Origin: Pseudo-nitzschia pungens
Taxonomy: Eukaryota; Bacillariophyta; Bacillariophyceae; Bacillariales; Bacillariaceae
DNA: 64,000 nucleotides
Direction: 5' to 3'
Assembly: GCA_037355855.1 (NCBI GenBank)
Contig: CM074764.1
Coordinates: 1,240,001-1,304,000 of the forward strand
The number at the start of each line of letters is the position of its first letter. Position 1 is the stretch's first letter. This document shows, in pieces, positions 54,942 through 64,000 of the stretch. The notes beneath the pieces were generated by a model. The model was not told where the DNA came from. It saw only the letters and a program-made list of their open reading frames with translations, and did not search any database. The translations under genes and the position numbers were made by a program.

Positions 54942-56857
54942 ATGATGACGATGACGATGACGACGATGATGAGCGCTACCGGACGAATCCGACGGATGCC
55001 GCCGAGGCTGTCGGGTAGTTTCGCGCGCAGCCTCGGCACGAGCTCGAGCTCGAGCTCGGGAGCGGTGGTTCCGAACCCTTCGATCGCGTCTCTCGTTCGG
55101 CATTGCAAGCACGGCCACGAATCCCCGGGGTTCCGGTCCGGGTCGCGGTTCCGGTCGCAACGCCGAGCGTTTTCGCGGGAGGCGGTTCCGGGGGGAAGCG
55201 GAAGCGGCGGCGGAAGCGGAAGCGGAAGCAGAAGCAGTCACTCGGTTTCGACCGTGGCGTCGCTGGCGGTCGCTGGCTCCGCGGCGGCGTCCGTGATCGC
55301 GACCGCCAAGGGTTCCGAGACAACGCATCCGCATCTAAATCCGTATCCGCATCCGCATCTATATCTGCATCCACCGCTACGGTATCCCTCGCTGCCAACA
55401 TTCACACCGACAACAACCTTTTGCGAGGAGACTGATGCAGCTGCTGCTGCTGCTGATGCTGCTTCTGGGAACGATGATGCCACGAACGACCAAGGGCCGG
55501 AAATCGATCCCTACGACAATCTTCCCGAGAAGGACGAACCCACCCACTGTTCGATCTGTTTGACGTATCGTCAGGTAGGTTTCATGATCATGATCATTAT
55601 CGCTCTTGATTCGTTCAAATCCAATCCAATCCAATGCGATGCGATGCGATGCAATGCAATGCTATCCAACGAGCGGGGTGCAAGAGCAACCGATCGTGCC
55701 TCGCTGTGCGGTTGATATATACCGTAGGAGCGCGCATCTCGTTTTAGTATTATTATTATTATTATTTCATCTCGTCCCGTTCCAATAATTCTCACATCCT
55801 GTTGGTTGGGGTTCGCTGCCACGACCGGATCGATGCATCATCCGCCGTTCCGCGATGCAACAGGGACCCTGTCGACCCTACTGGAGAAAAGTCGAGGCCT
55901 GCACCAAGGACCACGAAAAGGACAACGCGAGCAAAAACAAACAAAAGACAAAGGAGGGAGGTGACGACGACAAAAACATCCGACGAACGCAACACCAAAA
56001 ACGGCGACGAAAGCGACGACGACGACGACGACGGCCCCGGCACCCGTTGTTTCAAGTACATGATGCCCTGGATCGATTGCGCCTCCGGGTTTCGAAACCT
56101 CTACACGCTCATCGAGATGGACACGAACTACACGGAGGGGATCGCGGATCTGGAGGCAACCTCGCTCCACTTTTGCTGGATGCCCGGCGGGGAACCGGAG
56201 ATCGACTGGACCAATTGGGAGCAATCGGGAAGCGACGATCGCGAAACCGAAACCGAAACCAAAGAGGACATCGAAACCGCCGCGGGCGAAGCCCCCCGCG
56301 GCGAAGCCCCCGTGGCCCTGTGGAAGACCTTCGATCCGGAGATGGGCGACCCGAAGCTCATCACCATCGAGGCGAGGGTCCCCGCGGTCATGGCGTCGCA
56401 CGACGGCTCGGAAGCGCCGGGCGTTCTCGAGTGCGCCTACGCCACCGATCAAGACAATCGCGTGATCGGTTTTGCCTACGGGACCCGGCCCAGCGACCTC
56501 CTGTCCGCCGGTGGCGAGGGAAACGGCGGCGGCGGCGACGGCGACGGCAGCGGGACAACGGCGGAGGGGGGCGCCCCAAAGAAGGACGACGACGACGGCG
56601 GCGGCGACCGGGCCGAGACGATCCCGCTGAGCATTCGCCTCGTCGCGTCGCGAACCACGGGCTTTGTCCTGGCGGCGTCCTACACCCATCGTCGCGTCGC
56701 GGCCGGGAAGAACCGGAGCGACGGTAGTGGCGCCGCGGCCGAAGCGAGCGAGACGGGGAAGGACAACGATCCTTCCTCCGTCGCGCTTCTCGAGTCGCAC
56801 CTCTACAAATCCAAGCCATTTTCTCTCGCCGACGTCCCGAGGGCGTCGTCGGCGTAA
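54942..56857 (+). CDS. Twin-CX9C (CHCH-type) mitochondrial-like protein with apparent frameshift
   Basis: Exon 1 ends at the donor GTAGGT after LTYRQ (55574); exon 2 begins after ATGCAACAG (55864) with GPCRPYWRKVEACTKDH. This carries a CX9C motif (C-RPYWRKVEA-C). A second CX9C (C-FKYMMPWID-C, near 56050) and the following helix SGFRNLYTLIEMD are in a different frame, so a one-base shift between about 55925 and 56025, in a Lys/Asp-rich repeat, must exist in this sequence. No usable GT-AG intron of the right length is seen. The start is likely one of the Mets at 54942 or after, opening a basic presequence (SATGRIRRMPPRLSGSFARS). The twin-CX9C fold is made by Mia40 oxidation in the mitochondrial intermembrane space. 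The long C-terminal region (LHFCWMPGGEPEIDWTNW, ITIEARVPAVM) is unfamiliar. The frame break may be an assembly error or a pseudogene mark. Confidence 0.55.
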
Positions 56858-58390
56858 CGCGGAACCGGAACGCGCCGCCCGATCCGAACCGAGGGAGGGA
56901 AGACAACGGACCCGCGATCCATCCAATCCATCTGGTGGCGCGCGAAAAACGCGATCCGAGCGATGGCGGTTCGGAACCGCGAACGATTGATTGATTCGTC
57001 GCCGTCTCTCGATTCCCGGCCGGCATTCCGTTCCCGCGGTAACCTTACCCGTCCCGTGCGGTGCGGTATTGCGCGAGACGTCGAACCGGCGAATCGGGGG
57101 TTCCCGGCGATTGCAATAGAACAGTATAAAACACCGACCTACGGTATTACGGTTATGCGAGATAGAACAACTCCATCGGTTGCCTTTTCGGGATAGTGTA
57201 GTGTAGTCCAATAATATAGTTAGTTGCGCAACGACACGTACGTCGTTGGTTGGCGAGACACACAACCACAACACCGGAGCAATGTGAAACGCAAGAGTGT
57301 TTTCGTTTCTTGATGCCGTTTGTCGTCTTCCTGCCTAATTCTGCGTATTTGTGGGGAAATGGACAAGTATTGGAAACGCACACGGAACAGATAGTCTCGG
57401 TAACTTCATTATTACGCAGTTGGTTGGTTATTACTAGTAGTATTTTTTGGGAAAAGAGGTTCGAACTACGAATACTACCGGTACGGTGGTTCCAATCTAA
57501 ATTGGAAACGGCGCGAAATACATGATTCCCTCAGTTTTTGGCAAGGGGAACGACATGCGGTAATGTGGTGTATGACACTAGTAGTAGTAGTACTAGTAGT
57601 ATGGCTTTTCCATGAGGCTATCCATACTCGTAACGTCTTCTACTAGGAGCCCTTTACATTGCTATTTACTTCGTATTCATTATCAATCAAGTAATACTCC
57701 TTGTATCATCCGAAAACGAGCCTGATTACTAGTAGATTCAAATATGGGGGACAGGGTGTACTAGTACTAGTACTACTACTAGTATTAGTAGTAGTAGAGC
57801 ATCAACTTTGTTGTTGGATGCACCTTGGATGAATTCACTCATTCCACTAGTAGTACTCATGTTCTTTATTGTAACTACTACTACTACTGCACTACTACTT
57901 CTATGCAAGGGACCACCAGCAGTGATTGAAGGACTACTCCCAGGCGATGGAATGAACGAATCAGGCCAGCAATACCAGGTTGCCAATGACTGGCTGGCTG
58001 ATATTAGCTAAGCAACAGTATTCTTGTTTCTTATTGTTGATTGCAACAATGATAAAAATGATCATATCAAATAATGTGACCGTGTCATGACATGGGTTTT
58101 ACTAGTACATGAGGAGGCTTGTTTGTCAATTTGCGCTTTTTTTGAATCCTGTGCATGTACTACTACTATCTTATTTCCCATCTTGTTGGATTCCTCCACA
58201 ACTACTACTAATAAACTACTTCAAGTTACAAGGCCTTTACTAGTCGGTCGAAAACGATACTGCTGTAGTACGTAGTCATTACTATGAATAGCAGAACAAG
58301 AAGCACACGCACAGTGCATGCTGGTTTTGTGTGGGAAAGTTCCATTCCAAAATGCTAGATGAGATCCGAACGGCTCAAACCCTTTTCGTA
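56858..58390. other. Convergent intergenic region with TAGTAG arrays
   Basis: No gene recognised. Triplet arrays (TACTAGTAG) at 57570-57605, 57755-57800 and 57835-57895; frames in these parts are repeat translations. Confidence 0.55.
57755..57800. repeat. TACTAGTAG triplet array
   Basis: Tandem TAC/TAG triplets with dyad symmetry. Confidence 0.8.
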
Positions 58391-60590
58391 CTACTTCCCT
58401 ATGCAAAAGTCACTGAAAAGGACATCCAGCACATCTTCCACGTCGACCGCCCCCGTGATTCTGCCGAGCTCGGAGGCCGCGAGCCTCAATTCTTCGGCCG
58501 CCATATCTACCGCCATGCTTCCCTGGGCGCTCATAACAGCAAAGCGTTCGAGCGCCGCAACCGCCGCCTCAACGTGTTGTCGGTGACGAGCGCGGGTGAT
58601 CAGGGCGCCCTCACCGGCGTCGGAGTTTCCCCTTGTTCGAGCGATTACCTCTTCGGTGAGCGCACTCAGAAATGCATCGATGCCTCGTTGGTTTTGGCAC
58701 GATATATCAAATATGCAATCTCCGAATTTCCTTCTCTGGTGTTCCTGCTCCGAATCGTCTATTTGTGCGTTTTGTTCTTCTAACAAATCGTTTTTGTTGC
58801 GCACCAGAATCATTCGCGGAGAAACGTCATCATCGCCGTCATCGTCATCGCCATCGTCATCGTCCTTGACTAGGTTGCAATCCTCCAGGACCGCTTGAAC
58901 AATTTCCATGCCGTGCGAGGCTTCCGTGACGTCTATCATTGCCACCACCAAATCTGCTTCTTGAATCACTGTTTTCGCCCGTTTCATGCCCTCTAATTCA
59001 AGAACATCGGTCGTGTCGCTCCGGACACCCGCCGTGTCTTGCAGGGTACATTTCACTCCGCCCAGATCCATTGACACCTGCAACACATCACGTGTAGTTC
59101 CGGCAATCGGCGAGACAATGGCTGCGTCGCGGCGAGCCAAAACATTGAACAGGCTCGACTTTCCGGCATTGGGTGGTCCTATTGTAAACAATAAGTTTCG
59201 ACATCGAAATGTATATGGGACAAGCGAACCGTAAGCAAGCAAGCCCCCCCCAAGAAAAGCCGGCACGCAGGCAATACCGCTCCGATTCTATGCGTCGAGC
59301 GAGAATTGGTTTGGGACGGGTTGCGTCGCGGCAGGCAAACGACGAACGACGAACGACCAACAACGCACAGCAAAATCATTTCAACTCAATCAACAACAAC
59401 TCACCAATGATGGCAACCTTGATACCTTCCCGAATGAGCTCGCCTCGTCGACCATCTTCCAGGTTGTCTTCCATGGATTGTTTGAGTTGCATCATCCTGG
59501 TGCCAACCTCCCCCCAGACGGAATCTTGCTGCTGCTGCAACGACTCGTCCGACAGTCCGTAGTCGTAGTCGTCGTAGCCGTCGTCCTCGTCGTCCCCCAT
59601 CAGCAACAGGTGCTCGTCGTCGCCAAAGTCGATGACGGCCTCGGCGTGGGCCAGTCCCGAAACCAGCTGGCTCCGCCAGTCTTCGTAGGTTTTCGAAACG
59701 TCGCCGTCGAGGTGCTTGAGCCCCTGCTCCACCTGCAGGTGGGTCTCGGCGGCCAGAATGTCGGCGAGGGCCTCGACCTGAACCAGGTCCAGCTTTCCCT
59801 CGGAAAAGGCCCGCTGCGTGAATTCTCCGGGCTCGGCCAACCGACACCCCAGGGCGGGCAGGGCTTCGTTCAGCAGGCGCTGGACAATCACCCGGCTCCC
59901 GTGGCACTGCAGCTCGACCAGGTCTTCGCCCGTGAACGAGTTGGGTCCCTTGAAGGACAGGACGAGGGCGTGATCGAGGATGCTGTGGTCGACCGGGTGG
60001 TACAATTTTCTCAGCGCGGCCTGGCGGTATTTCGGGAGGCGGGGTTTGCTGGTCGGTGAGGTCTTGAGCAGGCCCTCCAGCACGGCATTGGCCCGGGGAC
60101 CGGAAATCCGAATCACGGCAACCGCGGTGGCCTGCTCCCCCGTGAATCCGGAGGACAGAGCGAACACGGTGTCCTCCTCAAAGAACGGTTCGTCTTCTCG
60201 ATCCTCTCCGTCGCGTTCGGAATATTGTGGCGCATCCGTCGTCTCGGTCGAATGCGACGACGATAATGACAATGATGTTGTTGTTGTTGTTCTTCTTCTT
60301 GTTGTTGTTGCTGTTGCTGTTCTTGTTGACAACGCCAAAGGCGACAGCGGGGAACTGGCACGCGGCGCCAGCGCCGAAACCGGGTTTGGTATGGATGATA
60401 ACGACAATGACGATGACGATGATGATTGTGATGATTGTGTGCGGGCAGTCCGAGACACCGCGGAAGGAGAATTTGGAAACGCCTTGCCGTGTTCCTTTGA
60501 GCAACCGCCCGAAGAAAAGGCGGCAGCCAGGGGACGATGGATTGCCCCGACTCCACGTCGAAGAGCAGCGCGACGGCTCGAAAGTCCCAT
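58391..60590 (-). CDS. MnmE: MnmE/TrmE-type tRNA modification GTPase (GTPBP3-like)
   Basis: Two exons: 60590-59405 and 59178-58391, intron 226 nt (donor GTGAGT, acceptor TACAATAG), 657 residues. The chosen Met opens a basic, Ala/Ser-rich presequence (MGLSSRRAALRRGVGAIHRP) fitting mitochondrial targeting; an upstream Met at 60710 begins a hydrophobic stretch instead. The N-terminal tetrahydrofolate-binding domain has DTVFALSSGF and AVAVIRISGPRA. The central helical domain includes PGEFTQRAFSEGKLDLVQVEAL. The G domain starts exactly at the exon junction with GPPNAGKSS (P loop, residues 396-404), then AGTTRD (G2), DTAG (G3) and NKND (G4). The C-terminus ends in FCIGK, the catalytic C-x-G-K signature. 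With MnmG it forms 5-taurinomethyl- or carboxymethylaminomethyl-uridine at tRNA wobble positions. Asp-rich inserts (near DDEDDGYDDYD and the DDDDGDDDDGDDD run) are species-specific. Confidence 0.93.
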
Positions 60591-61882
60591 GACGAAACAA
60601 GGACCGTTACTCCATAACGACAATGGTCCTTGCTCCGGCAGAATGAACAAGAGAGCCCAGCAATAGAAGGAGAAACCAAAACAATAATGATAATGATATC
60701 TCATTGGCAAGGTCCCTTATAAAATGCGGTGCAATACTCGAGTAAACCAAAGTACTTTGTGCTTTGTACTACTCGTACTCTGTTTTACCGATCGAAGATG
60801 ATGATGATGACGATGATGACGAGATATGGGATGAATCAATCAATCAGACAATCAAACAATCAAACAAACAATGGATTCGATCGATTGATCCATTCGACGC
60901 GTTTTGATTTTTTCTTCGGAAACTTTTGTTTTTTGATGGAGTTGAGCGATGGACGGTTTTGATTGATTGATCGTCTTTCCTCGGCCCTCAACGGTCGGCG
61001 TAGCAGTCACGGTAAGTAAGGTTACTGTACTTAGAATATCATGAACTAATATGGTACATGAGTATTACTCATAGTAATCATAGGATACTAGAGAGGAAAG
61101 GACGTAGGTACTGGTACTATGTAGCTCCATGTACAAGGTATGAGTACGTACTTACCTCAACCGGTAGGTCCAGGGACGAGTAAGTTACGAGTAAGTCTTA
61201 TCCTCTTTTGTTTTACCGACTTGCTTCGTTCGTATTTTGTTTCGAAAAAATAATTTTGAAACCGATCAATCGATCAAAATCCAAATGGATGTTGCGTCGA
61301 TGTCCGACTCGGTTGTCGTTGTTGGCAGCAGTTAGTGCCTGTACTGGTATGAGTAACCTTATTCGTACTAGTAGCAGCATGATTGTAGAATAGCATCTTA
61401 CCGAGAAGTTTCGTAGTTTTTTGTAATCCCCCATTACGACTGTACTACTACTACTACTACAAGATTGCTTGCTGTTGTTGTACCCGGAGCTGTAGTAGTT
61501 GTCTCCTGTACTAGCTCCTCCTCGTGCTGCAATCCCAGCGGTTCTCGCAAGATTTCCCCGCCTTTCGCTTGCAACCGGTCACAAGCACCGCGGTGTGTGT
61601 CTCTTGATTCGGGGTGGCAACCGCAGTATTGCTACTACTAGCAATACTGCGAAACTACTAGATGCCTACTATTCTTTTCGTTCGTGATTCGTAAAATATT
61701 AATACTGTAATATAGAACTAATATTTTACGATATTATAGTCAGATTGCTTTTTTCGCATGCTGTAAGCAAATATAGTAGGAATAATGTAATCATAAATAA
61801 TAATAATAATAATAGTATAATCGTGTATTACTAGTAGTCTACAGTACTACAGAACAGTACAGTAGAGTGGCGACTGGCTCAC
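60591..61882. other. Intergenic region with TAC/GTA islands
   Basis: 5' side of MnmE and 3' side of the next minus-strand gene. GATGAT repeat at 60797-60820; AATCAATC repeats at 60833-60870; TAC/GTA islands at 61010-61200; triplet arrays at 61440-61460 and 61810-61862; an AT-rich palindrome (AATATTAATACTGTAATATAG) near 61695. No gene recognised. Confidence 0.5.
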
Positions 61883-63626
61883 TCACTCCTCGTACCGCGC
61901 CAGGAGCATCCGTGTCCTACCCAACCGAAAGACGCAAAGAAGAAGCAAACGGCAAACCCCAGACCGCAAATCACAAACCACGACTCGCCGGCTGTCAGAC
62001 GATCGTGCCGCGCGATGCCATCCCCAGCGTGAGGCCCTCCCATTCGGTGCTTTCTTCGTCGTCTTGTTCGTCGTCGTCTTGTTCGTCGTCGTCTTGTTCG
62101 TCGTCTTCGTATTCGTATTCGTATTCGTATTCGTTGTCCGACCGACCGTCGCTCTGCGTTTGCGTTGCGCTTCGCTCTCGTCTCGCTCTCTCTGCCCGTA
62201 CTCGTACAGCTCCCGCTCAAAGTCCGACCGCGTCCCCCAGTTGACCCGAACCGCCAGCACCGTCAGGACCCCAAAGACGACCGCCGCCACCGCCACCAGC
62301 ACGACGATCGCCAGGGGCGTCAGATCCCCGTCGCCGCCGGCCGCCAGGTCGAAGACGACCTGCCCGCCCACCCGCAGGTTCTTTCCCCTCGGGTGGCAAT
62401 TGGCCAGCAGCACCTCGTAGTGCCTGTCCCTGGGAACGCGGAACCGGGCGGCCCCGGTGCGGGCGATGCGGTCCGGCATCCGGCCCTCGAGGGGGATCAT
62501 GAGCTGCGTGTGGTGGCCGCGGAACACAGCGGGGTCCACCTTGAGGCGGCCGCCCTCGCACAGGGTCAGGTAGGACATGCTGCTTCCGAAGCGGGAGAGC
62601 GAGCCGATTCCGAACTATAGTTGCAGACGGTCGTCGCGTGGCGTTGCGTTGCGTTGAGTTGCGTTGCGTCGCATTGAATTGAATTGAATTGAATTGCGTT
62701 GTGCGTTTTGTTTGGTTTGCATTGTGTGGAGTGACGGATTGTTGTCGCGTTTTGTGTAGTGTGGCGGTGTTTTTTGTTTTGTTTTGTAAAGTGCAGTGCA
62801 GTGCAAGATTGTTGAGTGCCGGCAACGGGCACCGATAGAAGGCAGCAATCAATCAATCAATCAATCCGCATCCATTCGCAACGGCAATCATGGCAACGAA
62901 ACAGAGAGATTGCGTGTGTGTGAGAGAGAGAGAGAAGAGCAGCCAAAGCGTTGAGAACCAAGAAGAAGCACCCAAAAATAAAAGCAATGCACCGATCCGT
63001 CCCTGCCCTCCCCTCGAAAAACGCCAAGAAACGAAACGAAACGAAACGAAACGAAACGAAACGAAACGAAACGAAACGAAACGAAACACACGCACGCACA
63101 CACGCACCTTGGAGAGGTCACAGTTCTGGCTCGTGCAGTGCTCCGGTACCTCAAAGACGGCAATGTCCAGAAAGGATTCTACCGCGGAGCCAAAGTCGTC
63201 GGCAGTATCGCCGGGGTCGCTGTTGTTGTCGTTGTCGTTGTTGTTGTCGTCGTTGCTGCTGAGAGCATTGATGCTGTGACTGTTGCTGCTGGTGGGAATA
63301 TGTTTTGGATTGCTGTTCAGGACGACGTTGTTTGGATTGTTGCTTGGATCGTTGTTGTTCGCATCGCTTTCGACGATGTTGCCGCGGATCTGGTGGTCGT
63401 TGTGCGGATGCGGGTCAAAGGCGTGGAATCGCAAATGGGACAGATCGATGGATCCGTTGGATTCCATGAAGTGGACGTCCTCCTTGACCTGTCCGGGAGC
63501 GAGGTAGATGGTGGGACCGATCGGGAGGTCTCGGTCGTATGGATGGGGCTGCGGCTGCCGCTGTTGCTGTTGCTCAGACCGGTCGCTGTTTTTCAGGTCG
63601 ACGACCCGTTTCCGCAAAAAGTCCAT
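61883..63626 (-). CDS. Single-pass membrane protein of unknown function
   Basis: Two exons: 63626-63108 and 62614-61883, separated by a 493-nt intron (donor GTGCGT, acceptor ACTATAG). They join in phase 0 as CDLSK to FGIGSLSRFGSS, giving about 416 residues. The start MDFLRKRVVDLKNSD is the Met after which low-complexity Gln/Pro and Asn/Asp runs appear. The conserved-looking part is IGPTIYLAPGQVKEDVHFME, FEVPEHCTSQNCDLSK, MSYLTLCEGGRLKVD, MIPLEGRMPDRIARTG and FRVPRDRHYEVLLANCHPRG, followed by one membrane segment (LAIVVLVAVAAVVFGVLTVLAV). The arrangement, a Cys-containing domain then a helix, somewhat recalls the lumenal domain of GPR107/TMEM87-type proteins but without their seven helices; I do not assign a family. 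The terminal 90 residues are a Thr/Asn/Lys repeat and a Cys/Arg-rich tail, and the true 3' end is uncertain. The intron contains the (ACGAA)n repeat. Confidence 0.5.
63029..63088. repeat. (ACGAA)n microsatellite in intron
   Basis: About twelve tandem pentamers close to the 5' splice site (minus sense) of the last gene in the window. Confidence 0.92.
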
Positions 63627-64000
63627 GGTACCGGTGGGGTTGTGTGCGGATCGATCGATCGCTCGCTCGCTCACTCACTCAATCTCTCGGGCAATAATCA
63701 ATCAAGAATCAACCAACCAATCAATCAATCGGATGGGGCACGGTGGATTCCAAACAACAACAGCAACAATGGATGTGGATTGATGCGTTCTCGAGATGGA
63801 TGGATTTGGTGGTACGGTAATACGTATTTCGAATGCGGGTGCAGTTTCATCCAAGTTCGATTGTTGTTGTTGTTGTTGATGATGTACGAATACGAGTAAG
63901 TTACCGGTGGTACCTGGTAATTACTATACTGCGCTCCGAGTGAGACCGATCATCGATTTACTATTGTTGCTAGTAGTAGTGTTGTTTACGAGTTGCGGTA
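63627..64000. other. Right end, no gene seen
   Basis: Upstream region of the last minus-strand gene: CGATCGATCGCTCGCTCGCTCACTC repeat near 63650-63675, AATCAATC repeat near 63715-63730 and a TAC/GTA island (GTAAGTTACCGGTGGTACC) at about 63895-63920. Confidence 0.5.

Noticed and set aside
55838..57274. 478-codon minus-strand frame over the CX9C gene
   Set aside because: Antisense to a gene with recognisable CX9C helices; Arg/Gly-rich composition typical of GC-rich antisense.
57738..58011. Small ORFs in 57.7-58.0 kb
   Set aside because: They are translations of TACTAGTAG repeats.

Overview
The window looks like nuclear DNA of a diatom (stramenopile alga with a secondary plastid). The evidence is: several proteins begin with a signal peptide followed by an aromatic residue at the predicted cleavage site (the bipartite plastid-targeting style of diatoms); genes are interrupted by short GT-AG introns (about 90-350 nt); genes lie on both strands without operons; a BspA/DUF285-repeat secreted protein is present; and long intergenic stretches are made of TAC/GTA- and TAG/CTA-type simple sequence. 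The genus cannot be fixed from sequence alone. One 500-N assembly gap lies at 18324-18823.

Layout. 0.5-11.6 kb is GC-rich: mitochondrial ribosomal protein uS5 (-), an RluA-type pseudouridine synthase (+), an RDD-family membrane protein with an actinobacterial-looking N-terminal nonapeptide repeat (-), a candidate permuted tRNA-Cys(GCA) (-), and a large uncharacterised protein in two open segments (+). 12-36 kb has lower GC: a secreted DUF285-repeat protein (-), a very large ankyrin-like protein broken by the gap (+), a Prx5-type peroxiredoxin whose peroxidatic position is encoded by a UGA split by an intron (+), a coiled-coil protein (-), a nucleus-located and plastid-targeted psbA (photosystem II D1) gene (-), a small tetraspan membrane protein (-), and a GBF1/GNOM-type Sec7 ARF-GEF (-). 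36-50 kb holds a NEDD8-specific protease-like gene (+), ribosomal protein uS4/S9 (-), a 4.5-kb gene-poor stretch, Sec63 (+) and a SulP transporter with STAS and cyclic-nucleotide-binding domains (-). 51.8-63.6 kb is again GC-rich: a plastid-targeted Lys/Ala-rich protein (-), a twin-CX9C protein with an apparent frameshift (+), MnmE tRNA-modifying GTPase (-) and a single-pass membrane protein (-).

Three observations stand out. (1) psbA normally stays in the plastid genome; here a complete D1 with all the Mn-cluster, TyrZ, P680, QB and non-haem-iron ligands is fused in frame to a secretory-type presequence. (2) A tRNA-Cys whose 3' half precedes its 5' half, with every stem intact after rearrangement. 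(3) A peroxiredoxin with the active-site Cys codon replaced by a spliced TG^A codon, suggesting selenocysteine; I could not find a convincing SECIS element. The genes are otherwise functionally independent (mitochondrial translation, tRNA modification, secretory pathway, plastid function) and show no cluster logic. Exon boundaries were read by eye from GT-AG sites and reading-frame continuity, so all gene models are predictions.
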